Shown in pieces: positions 58,033 to 64,000 of a DNA stretch of 64,000 nucleotides. Below the pieces are notes generated by a model. It saw only the letters and a list, made by a program, of their open reading frames with translations, searched no databases and was not told where the DNA came from. Both the position numbers and the translations under genes were made by a program. Numbering within the stretch: position 1 is the first letter of the stretch; each line of letters begins with the position of its first letter. This stretch comes from Leadbettera azotonutricia ZAS-9. GTDB taxonomy: Bacteria; Spirochaetota; Spirochaetia; Treponematales; Breznakiellaceae. Location: positions 496,001-560,000 of the forward strand of contig NC_015577.1 of assembly GCF_000214355.1 (NCBI RefSeq). The letters run 5' to 3'.

Positions 58033-59505
58033 ATGGAAAGAGCAGCAGGGATCTTGTTGGCCGTAAGCAGTTTGCCTTCTCCCTATGGGATTGGTTCTTT
58101 TGGAACAGCAGGCAGGGAGTGGTGCGATTTCCTCGCCAAAGCAGGCCAGAAATACTGGCAGATTCTGCCCCTTGGCCCCACCGGCTGGGGCAACAGCCCC
58201 TATCAGAGTTTTTCAGCTTTTGCTGTTTCTTCCTATTATATAGACCTCGACACCCTCGCCAGCGAAGGACTTCTTAAAAAAGGGGAGGCCGAAAAGATAG
58301 TCTGGGGTTCAAGGCCCGGCTCTGTAAACTACGGCGCCCTTTATCACCGGAGGGAAAAAATTCTGCGCCTTGCTTTCGAGAAGTTCAGGCTTGTCAAAGC
58401 CTTCAAGGACTTTAGGGAGAAGAACGCTTTTTGGCTCGAAGATTACAGCCTCTTTATGGCATTGAAAAAAGCGAACCAGGGAAAGGCATGGCTCGATTGG
58501 GAAGAAGGCTTGCGGTTTCGCAAAAAGGATGCTCTTGCCAAGGCGAGGGAAGATTATATAGAAGAAATTGATTATCACGTGTTTGTGCAGTACCAGGCTT
58601 TCCGCCAATGGTCAGCTTTGAAGCACTACGCCAATAGCCGGGGCATATCCATTATCGGGGATATGCCTATCTATGTGTCCATGGATAGTTCCGACACCTG
58701 GGCCAACAGCGATCTTTTCCAGCTCGACAAGGATCTGCGCCCCATCCGTGTTTCCGGCTGCCCGCCGGACCCCTTTGCCGCAGACGGCCAGCTCTGGGGG
58801 AACCCTCTCTACCGCTGGGATTATATCAGGAAAACCAACTTTGCCTGGTGGATACTGCGGCTCCGCGAAAGCCTTTCGCTTTACGATGTGGTGCGCATAG
58901 ACCACTTCCGGGGCTTCGAGAGTTATTACTCTATCCTCGCAGCCGACAAGACCGCAGCTAACGGCGAGTGGGTCAAAGGCCCGGGCCTTTCGTTTATCAA
59001 CGCCGTAAACAAGCAGCTCCCCGGCGCTGCCATAATCGCCGAGGATCTTGGCTACCTCACCCCGGAGGTCAAAGCCCTGCTCAAAGCCTCGGGCTACCCA
59101 GGCATGAAGGTGCTCCAGTTCGCCTTTGACTCCAGGGAGTCAGGGGATTATATGCCCCATTCATACATACGCAATTGCGTGGTTTACACCGGTACCCATG
59201 ACAACACTACTTCCATGGACTGGTTTAAATCCGCGCCGCCTGAAGATGCCAAACTAGCCCTGGATTACTTCGGCCTTAAATCAAGCAAGGACGGAAACTG
59301 GGCTTATATCCGTACCGCCCTTTCCTGTGTTGCCGACCTCGCGGTTATCCCCCTGCAGGATTATCTTGGCCTGGGCAAGCAGGGGCGCATGAATGCGCCC
59401 TCTACCCTGGGTGGCAACAACTGGTGCTGGCGATTGCTCCCCGGGCAAATCGAATCGGAACTTGCGGTGAAAATTAAGCGTATTACGGATATTTGCGGAA
59501 GGTGA
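58033..59505 (+). CDS. malQ: 4-alpha-glucanotransferase (GH77)
   Basis: 490 residues, typical of bacterial amylomaltases. AAGILLAVSSLPSPYGIGSFG, FLAKAGQKYWQILPLGPTGWGNSPYQSFSAFA, the nucleophile in VVRIDHFRGFESYY (about D290), acid/base in IIAEDLGYLTPEV (about E337) and VVYTGTHDNTTSMDW are all present. The enzyme transfers maltodextrin segments in maltose/glycogen metabolism in the cytosol. It faces the ferredoxin gene divergently across about 80 bases, and the isochorismatase gene follows after 11 bases. Confidence 0.95.
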   Translation: MERAAGILLAVSSLPSPYGIGSFGTAGREWCDFLAKAGQKYWQILPLGPTGWGNSPYQSFSAFAVSSYYIDLDTLASEGLLKKGEAEKIVWGSRPGSVNYGALYHRREKILRLAFEKFRLVKAFKDFREKNAFWLEDYSLFMALKKANQGKAWLDWEEGLRFRKKDALAKAREDYIEEIDYHVFVQYQAFRQWSALKHYANSRGISIIGDMPIYVSMDSSDTWANSDLFQLDKDLRPIRVSGCPPDPFAADGQLWGNPLYRWDYIRKTNFAWWILRLRESLSLYDVVRIDHFRGFESYYSILAADKTAANGEWVKGPGLSFINAVNKQLPGAAIIAEDLGYLTPEVKALLKASGYPGMKVLQFAFDSRESGDYMPHSYIRNCVVYTGTHDNTTSMDWFKSAPPEDAKLALDYFGLKSSKDGNWAYIRTALSCVADLAVIPLQDYLGLGKQGRMNAPSTLGGNNWCWRLLPGQIESELAVKIKRITDICGR

Positions 59506-59516
59506 GGGGAAATAGT

Positions 59517-60020
59517 ATGAAATTGGCATTGTTAATAATTGATATGCAAAAAGCCTATTACACAGGTTATGCAAAGGAATCAATGGATCAGGCATCTGAA
59601 TATATTAATTATGCTGTCGAATTATTCAGGGGAAAGAATTATCCGATTATTTGGGTTCAAGATGAAGATAAAAAAGGCAATGTAATACAGGGTACCATCG
59701 GATTTGATTTAATTGATGCATTAAAACCGAAACCTGACGAAAAACGGATAATAAAGAATTACAATAACAGTTTCAATAAAACCGGTTTATTGGAGTATAT
59801 TATTAAAGAGGGTGTCGATACGTTAATTATTACCGGGTATAACGCGGTATATTGTGTTTTATCAACCTATCGCGGGGCATTGGATCATGATTTAATGCCA
59901 ATATTATTAAAGAATTCATTGGCAAGCAATACAAAAGAGAACAGTAAATTTGTGGAAGACATAAGCGAGATTATATCGATAAATGCATTGGAAAAATTCA
60001 TCTCAGGGGCGAATGAATGA
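59517..60020 (+). CDS. isochorismatase-family cysteine hydrolase, AT-rich
   Basis: 167 residues starting MKLALLIIDMQKAYYTGY with RBS AGGGGA. The catalytic triad of the family is visible: Asp9 in LLIIDMQ, Lys in RIIKNYNNSF and Cys in GYNAVYCVLSTYRGAL. Such enzymes hydrolyse nicotinamide, N-carbamoyl compounds, isochorismate and others; the substrate is unclear. Base composition is strikingly AT-rich compared with malQ and the sigma factor on either side, with many AAT/TTA/ATT codons, which points to recent acquisition. The unusual gene sits in the same transcript direction as malQ. Confidence 0.85.
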   Translation: MKLALLIIDMQKAYYTGYAKESMDQASEYINYAVELFRGKNYPIIWVQDEDKKGNVIQGTIGFDLIDALKPKPDEKRIIKNYNNSFNKTGLLEYIIKEGVDTLIITGYNAVYCVLSTYRGALDHDLMPILLKNSLASNTKENSKFVEDISEIISINALEKFISGANE

Positions 60021-60112
60021 ATTTGAAGAAAAAGTCCTTTGAGCTTCGCAATAGATAAGCATATATTTTCCGGGCAGGTCCCTGTTTTTTCAAATTTTTC
60101 TCCCCGAAAACC

Positions 60113-60141
60113 TTGATTTTTCCGCTAATATGTGGTATAAT
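60113..60141 (+). promoter_or_regulatory. sigma-factor gene promoter with extended -10 (TTGATT-17-TATAAT)
   Basis: TTGATT at 60113-60118, 17-nt spacer, TATAAT at 60136-60141 preceded by TGG (extended -10). Predicted start about 60148, giving a leader of roughly 190 nt before the sigma gene. This is the main content of the 316-bp gap from 60021 to 60336. Confidence 0.65.
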
Positions 60142-60148
60142 ATTTGGT

Positions 60149-60229
60149 ATGCAGTTATACCTTAAAAGTAAATTTCACTCTCTTAAAGTCGTCCCGCCCA
60201 AAAGCCGTTTTGCTCACCAGCGGTTCTAG
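60149..60229 (+). CDS. 26-residue mini-ORF in the sigma-factor leader
   Basis: ATG at 60149 begins 7 nt after the TATAAT, at the predicted transcription start. The frame encodes MQLYLKSKFHSLKVVPPKSR followed by FAHQRF and a TAG stop. It is basic. I do not recognise it. It could be a leaderless regulatory peptide or chance. A stem AGCATA/TATGCT with GGAGG in its loop lies further on (about 60284-60306), just upstream of the sigma gene RBS. Confidence 0.3.
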   Translation: MQLYLKSKFHSLKVVPPKSRFAHQRF

Positions 60230-60336
60230 TCTTCATTTAATTTTTTGCTGCTACAGCCCTAAAGTACTTTGATTTACCTGGTTAGCATATCTTTGGAGGG
60301 TATGCTATTGGCGTCCTTAATGAACAGGAGGTTCAG

Positions 60337-61227
60337 ATGAAGGATTCTCTGGGTACTCTGTCGCCGGTTTCCCAGAAAGGGGCTTTTTGGGAATTCAAAG
60401 ATGCGAAAGCGTTGTCCGCGGAGGATGAAGCAGCGCTTTTCAATGAACTCGAACGCTACAAGAAAGAGTTAAAACGCCTCCCCCATGCAGGCCGCAAAGC
60501 CCTGGATATTCTGGAGAATATCAGGAACCGGCAAAACAGGCTGGTGCTTGCCTTTGGCAAAATGGTGATGGCCATTGCCGGCAAGTACCGGGGTCAGGGC
60601 CTGGATTTTGACGACCTTGTCCAGGAAGGGTGCATCGGCCTTAACAAGGCAATAGGCAAATTCGATCACACCCTGGGCACAAGGTTTTCGACCTATGCGG
60701 GTTATTGCGTAAAGTCCGCTATCAATTCCGCTTTGGCAGACAGGGGCAGGGCTGTAAGGCTTCCTGCCTATAAAGTCAAGGAATGCAACCAGGTCAGGAA
60801 GCTTTCCAATCAGTTCTACCAGGAAAACGGCATGGAGCCGCAGGTTGAAGAGCTTGCATCCATGCTTGGGTGGGAATCTGAGAAGGTCAGGTCTGTAAGA
60901 AAGGCCGGGCAGGAGATCCTTTCCCTGAATGCGCCTAAGGATGCCGGGATGGATCAAACCCTGGAAGACACTTTTATTGACGACAGGGGGAAGGATCCGG
61001 CGGATTTTGTCATCGAAGCCCAGCTAAAGGAAAAAGTCAGGGATTCCCTCCAGGTTCTCACCAAGCGCCAGAAGGCAGTTGTGATATACCGCTTTGGGCT
61101 TTGGAACAGCGAGGAGCATACGCTCAAGGAAATCGGGAAGCGCCTCAACATCTCAAGCGAGGCGGTGCATCAGCTCGAAGCAAGGGCTTTGAACAGGCTC
61201 GAAGGCAACCTGAATGATTGCGCATAA
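60337..61227 (+). CDS. sigma-70 family RNA polymerase sigma factor
   Basis: 296 residues with a good RBS (AGGAGG, 60325-60330). Region 2 is GQGLDFDDLVQEGCIGLNKAIGKFDHTLGTRFSTYAGYCVKSAINSAL. A region 3-like segment spans VRLPAYKVKECNQVRKLSNQFYQENG...LASMLGWESEKVRSV. Region 4 is LTKRQKAVVIYRFGLWNSEEHTLKEIGKRLNISSEAVHQLEARALNRL. Region 2 has TYAGYCVKSAIN where housekeeping RpoD has TYATWWIRQAI, and there is no region 1.1, so it is an alternative (group 2/3) sigma factor. Long leader suggests post-transcriptional control. Confidence 0.9.
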   Translation: MKDSLGTLSPVSQKGAFWEFKDAKALSAEDEAALFNELERYKKELKRLPHAGRKALDILENIRNRQNRLVLAFGKMVMAIAGKYRGQGLDFDDLVQEGCIGLNKAIGKFDHTLGTRFSTYAGYCVKSAINSALADRGRAVRLPAYKVKECNQVRKLSNQFYQENGMEPQVEELASMLGWESEKVRSVRKAGQEILSLNAPKDAGMDQTLEDTFIDDRGKDPADFVIEAQLKEKVRDSLQVLTKRQKAVVIYRFGLWNSEEHTLKEIGKRLNISSEAVHQLEARALNRLEGNLNDCA

Positions 61228-61241
61228 CCCTGGAAACAAAA

Positions 61242-61278
61242 TTTTACAAGGGCCAGGATAAAAAAACCCCTTGTAAAA
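61242..61278 (+). terminator. stem-loop after the sigma-factor gene
   Basis: 11-bp perfect stem (61242-61252 with 61268-61278) and a 15-nt loop, starting 14 bases after the sigma stop. The following sequence CCTCCTTT is only weakly T-rich, so it may be an inefficient terminator or an mRNA 3'-end stabiliser. The -35-like TTGTAA of the next gene overlaps its 3' arm. Confidence 0.55.
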
Positions 61279-61299
61279 CCTCCTTTCTGACGATATATT
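61271..61299 (+). promoter_or_regulatory. putative ankyrin-gene promoter (TTGTAA-17-TATATT)
   Basis: TTGTAA at 61271-61276, 17-nt spacer, TATATT at 61294-61299 (with TATTAT at 61296-61301 overlapping). ATG follows at 61311 without a Shine-Dalgarno sequence. Confidence 0.45.
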
Positions 61300-61310
61300 A
61301 TAGTAAGCTT

Positions 61311-61757
61311 ATGAAAAGGCATGTTCGTATAGCATTAATACTCGCCTCCTTTCTCCCCTTGGGGACTGTGTTCGCCCAGGATTTTCCCCCTACAGCCATA
61401 CTCAACGCCGCCTATAAAGGCGATGTGGAAATGGTCAGGCTCATCCTGGCCACCAAGCCCGACCCGGATGTACGCGACCACTTTGGGGCAAGCGCCGTCC
61501 ACGAAGCCATCTTCGAGAGCAATCTTGAGGTGATCCAGCTGCTTTTGGATAGCGGATTCGACGTGAACGCCCAGGTTGCGTCGAACGGCTATACCCCCCT
61601 GCATTATGCCGTATGGCTCAACAAGCCCGATGCGGTAAAGCTGCTTCTTTCCTACAATGCTGACAAGACCATCAAGGACAAAAAAGGCTTCACCCCCCTG
61701 GAAAAGGCCACCAAAGAGGGCAAACGCGACCTCGTTATAGCTTTGTCCAGGAAATAA
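61311..61757 (+). CDS. exported ankyrin-repeat protein
   Basis: 148 residues. A signal peptide (MKRHVRIALILASFLPLGTVFAQ) is cleaved after the AQ. Three to four ankyrin repeats follow: AILNAAYKGDVEMVRLILATKPDPDVRDHFG, ASAVHEAIFESNLEVIQLLLDSGFDVNAQVASNG, YTPLHYAVWLNKPDAVKLLLSYNADKTIKDKKG, FTPLEKATKEGKRDLVIALSR. It should be a periplasmic protein-interaction scaffold. The frame is open upstream, but the signal peptide fixes the start. Confidence 0.85.
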   Translation: MKRHVRIALILASFLPLGTVFAQDFPPTAILNAAYKGDVEMVRLILATKPDPDVRDHFGASAVHEAIFESNLEVIQLLLDSGFDVNAQVASNGYTPLHYAVWLNKPDAVKLLLSYNADKTIKDKKGFTPLEKATKEGKRDLVIALSRK

Positions 61758-61774
61758 GGCTTTAGCTGTTTTCC

Positions 61775-62704
61775 CTAAACCCCTTCCTTAACCCAATTCA
61801 ATACTGCCAAAGCAATGGACGCAAGCCGTGTTTCAGCATCTGAAGCGCGGCTCGAAAGTATGACCGGCGCTTTGGCGCCCAGAAGTATGCCTGCGCCTTT
61901 GGCATTTCCCAGATACATGATGGATTTGAAGAGCATGTTGCCTGCTTCTATCGATGGGGTTATGAGTATGTCCGCGTCCGCTGCAATGGGGCTGTCTATG
62001 CCCTTGATGCGGGCAGAGGCGGGGTGCACTGCGTTGTCCAATGCGAGAGGTCCGTCAACAATGCAATTGGCGATGCGGCCCCTGCGGTTCATTTGAGTGA
62101 GTATGGCGGCATCGGCGGTACAGGGCATACGCTCGGGGTTTACCTGCTCCAGGGCTGCAAGGACGGCGACCTTTGGGGTGGGGATGCCCAAGTCCCTGGC
62201 AAGGCCCACGGCGTTTTCGATGATGCCGATTTTTTCGTTCAAGGTGGGGGCTATATTGAGGGCGCCGTCGCTTATAAAAAGCAGCTTGGGGTAGAATGCG
62301 GATTCAACCACCCCAACATGGGAGATGAGCTTCCCTGTATTGAGACCCCCTTCCTTTTTCATTACCGCCTTAAGGAAGATTGCGGTTTCGACGAGGCCCT
62401 TCATGGGGAGTTGAGCCTTGCCTTCACGGACAAGTCCAGCTGCCTTTGCGGCTGCGGCAGAGTGGCTGGGCTCATGCAGGATTTCGAAGCCGCTTATGTC
62501 AATGTTGCTTTCCTTGGCGGTTCTCTCGATATCCCCCTTGTTTCCTATCAACACGGCATTGCCCAGGCCTTGTTTTTTCGCTGCTGCAAGGCTTGCCAGG
62601 GTGGAGGCATCGGCGGCGGAGGCTGCCGCGATGAAGGGCATTTCTTTCCCTGAATCTTTAAGGGCTTTTACTGCGGCTGCGCTGATCTCGGCTATGGTTT
62701 TCAT
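61775..62704 (-). CDS. ptb: phosphate butyryltransferase / phosphate acyltransferase family
   Basis: 309 residues. PTA_PTB family features include AAASAADASTLASLAAAKKQGLGNAVLIGNK, MKGLVETAIFLKAVMKKEGGL, SHVGVVESAFYPKLLFISDGALNIAPTLNEKIGIIENAV and LITPSIEAGNMLFKSIMYLGNAKGAGILLGAKAPVILSSRA. It interconverts acyl-CoA and acyl-phosphate (butyryl, isobutyryl or related). Length and the LPMKGLVETA segment favour Ptb over acetyl-specific Pta. No kinase gene is adjacent. Together with the 2-oxoacid oxidoreductase nearby it could yield branched-chain acyl-phosphates for ATP synthesis. Confidence 0.87.
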   Translation of the reverse strand: MKTIAEISAAAVKALKDSGKEMPFIAAASAADASTLASLAAAKKQGLGNAVLIGNKGDIERTAKESNIDISGFEILHEPSHSAAAAKAAGLVREGKAQLPMKGLVETAIFLKAVMKKEGGLNTGKLISHVGVVESAFYPKLLFISDGALNIAPTLNEKIGIIENAVGLARDLGIPTPKVAVLAALEQVNPERMPCTADAAILTQMNRRGRIANCIVDGPLALDNAVHPASARIKGIDSPIAADADILITPSIEAGNMLFKSIMYLGNAKGAGILLGAKAPVILSSRASDAETRLASIALAVLNWVKEGV

Positions 62705-62763
62705 TATTTTCCTATTTTAACGGATATGCTATACTATTGCTATGAAGTATCGAAGGGGGACTT

Positions 62764-63936
62764 ATGATAGAAAGCAGCGCCAATATTGAGTTCAAGCCTC
62801 GGCTGCGCTACGGCATGGTGGGCGGAGGGCAGGGCTCCTTTATCGGGGATGTGCACCGCAAGTCCATTGCCCTTGACGGCATGGCCGAAATTGCAGCGGG
62901 CTGTTTCTCCCGTTCCGCAGACAACACCCTGGCAACCGGCGCGGCCCTGGGAATCAAGCGGGAAAGGCTCTATGCAACCTACGAGGAAATGGCCGAGGAA
63001 GAATCGAAGCGTGCCGACAAGATCGATTTTGTGGTGATTGTAACGCCGAACTATGCCCATTATGGGGCCGCCAAGGCTTTTTTAAGCCGGGGAATTCCTG
63101 TGGTCTGCGACAAGCCCCTCTGCATCGAAGCTTCCGAAGCCCGGGAACTGCAAGAGCTTGCCGAAAAGAACAAGCTCCTTTTTTGCGTGACCTACACCTA
63201 TTCGGGGAACCCTGCGGTAAAACACGGAAAGGCACTCATCAAAAAAGGCGAGATAGGAAAGATTCATTTTATCACCGGCGAGTATCCCCAGGAATGGCTT
63301 TTGGCTCCCTCCGAAAAACAGGGGAACAAGCAGGCAGTCTGGAGGACAGATCCCAAGCTGGCAGGTAAGTCCAACAGCGTGGGGGATCTGGGTTCCCACA
63401 TCGAGAACCTTGTGCATTACTTCACCGGCCTCAAGATAAAGTCCCTCTGCGCCCGGCTCGACAAGATAGGCCCTGGCAGGGTGCTGGACGATAACGCGAC
63501 AATCATGGTGGAATACGATAATGGTGCCAAAGGCGTTTACTGGAGCAGCCAGGTGGCGTCAGGTTATGATAATGCCCTCAAGGTGAGGATCTTCGGCGAC
63601 AAGGGTGCGGTGGAATTTAACGAAGAGGAATGCAACTACATCAAGTTTTCCCAATTCGGTAAACCCACCACGGTGCTGTCCCGTGGGCGGGATCCTTTTG
63701 ATCCCCATGCGCAGGGTTTTTCCCGCATCCCTTCGGGGCATCCTGAAGGCTACTTTGAGGCTCTGGCAAATATCTACAAGACCTTCATCACGGCCCTTGC
63801 AAAGCAGAAAGAAGGGAAGCCATTGACCGAAGATGATTTGGACTTCCCCACGGTAGAGGATGGGTTGAACGGTGTTGTTTTTATCGGCAAGTGTGTCGAA
63901 AGCTCTGACAAGGGCGCTGTTTGGGTTAATTTATAG
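62764..63936 (+). CDS. Gfo/Idh/MocA family oxidoreductase
   Basis: 390 residues with RBS AAGGGGG. The N-terminal nucleotide-binding site is YGMVGGGQGSFIGDVHRKSIAL, the catalytic motif is VVCDKPLCIEASEA, and the C-terminal domain has SVGDLGSHIENLVHYFTGL. The GGGxGSFIG form and overall length match the subgroup often found with sugar-phosphate isomerase/epimerase genes in inositol or sugar catabolism. Such a gene indeed starts 8 bases downstream, so they form an operon for an unknown sugar or cyclitol. Confidence 0.92.
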   Translation: MIESSANIEFKPRLRYGMVGGGQGSFIGDVHRKSIALDGMAEIAAGCFSRSADNTLATGAALGIKRERLYATYEEMAEEESKRADKIDFVVIVTPNYAHYGAAKAFLSRGIPVVCDKPLCIEASEARELQELAEKNKLLFCVTYTYSGNPAVKHGKALIKKGEIGKIHFITGEYPQEWLLAPSEKQGNKQAVWRTDPKLAGKSNSVGDLGSHIENLVHYFTGLKIKSLCARLDKIGPGRVLDDNATIMVEYDNGAKGVYWSSQVASGYDNALKVRIFGDKGAVEFNEEECNYIKFSQFGKPTTVLSRGRDPFDPHAQGFSRIPSGHPEGYFEALANIYKTFITALAKQKEGKPLTEDDLDFPTVEDGLNGVVFIGKCVESSDKGAVWVNL

Positions 63937-63944
63937 GAGGAACT

Positions 63945-64000
63945 ATGAGCAGACCAGTTACTTTATTTACCGGACAATGGGCGGACCTGCCCTTTGAAAC
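63945..64000 (+). CDS. sugar phosphate isomerase/epimerase-like gene, 5' end
   Basis: Only the first 18 codons are inside the window: MSRPVTLFTGQWADLPFE, with a strong AGGAGG RBS. The start resembles TIM-barrel sugar phosphate isomerase/epimerases, which often follow Gfo/Idh genes of this type. Function is inferred mostly from context. Confidence 0.6.
   Translation, partial: MSRPVTLFTGQWADLPFE

Overview
The window looks like chromosomal DNA of a saccharolytic spirochete, most likely a free-living or gut Treponema. The inference rests on a class I lysyl-tRNA synthetase, an FlgM-type anti-sigma factor, a cache-type chemoreceptor, several large hybrid histidine kinases, lipoprotein glycan-uptake genes, a 2-oxoacid:ferredoxin oxidoreductase and mid-range GC content. 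No rRNA, tRNA or CRISPR array was seen. The species is not proven by anything here.

Layout. 1-2200 (minus): start of a GH13 alpha-glucosidase, a MATE exporter and a small unknown gene. 2264-3662: a complete insertion sequence whose ends each carry two copies of a 21-23 bp repeat. 3708-10257: a four-gene jetABCD (Wadjet) operon, an SMC-like DNA-defence system, followed at once by a TetR-MATE drug-export pair whose operator fills the promoter spacer. 12281-16600: hybrid kinases and a diguanylate cyclase. 16652-20826: a permease preceded by a coupled mini-ORF, sodium-pump decarboxylase beta and gamma subunits, a monooxygenase-like protein, a SpoU methyltransferase and a DinB protein.

20907-30722: a galactoside module, with GH2 and GH42 beta-galactosidases, a binding-protein ABC importer (no ATPase gene) and a divergent LacI regulator with a visible operator. 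30726-36453: lipoprotein metallopeptidase, ThuA-like protein, aldehyde dehydrogenase and chemoreceptor. 36481-46559: zinc-ribbon membrane protein and rsmI with start codons one base apart, flgM, an Fe-ADH paralogue lacking its metal ligands, a frameshifted envelope protein, aroA, a hybrid kinase, lysS and an oxidoreductase. 46566-52795: beta-mannosidase, feoAB, an RlmM-like methyltransferase and a PilZ protein. 52839-57951: XRE-cupin regulator, acyl-CoA synthetase, an antitoxin remnant and a four-subunit 2-oxoacid:ferredoxin oxidoreductase. 58033-64000: malQ, an AT-rich isochorismatase gene, a sigma-70 factor, an ankyrin protein, a phosphate acyltransferase and sugar oxidoreductase genes running off the end.

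Most notable: (1) the Wadjet operon next to an IS with doubled ends; (2) a repeated architecture in which a sigma-70-like -10 hexamer sits only 4-9 nt upstream of an ATG without a Shine-Dalgarno sequence (jetA, lacI, oadB-like, rsmI, aroA, lysS, tetR, the chemoreceptor, the ankyrin gene and a mini-ORF), suggesting frequent leaderless mRNAs; (3) the Fe-ADH paralogue without metal-binding histidines; (4) an intra-operon terminator between the binding-protein and permease genes. Positions were read by eye from the sequence; promoter calls are pattern matches, not measurements.
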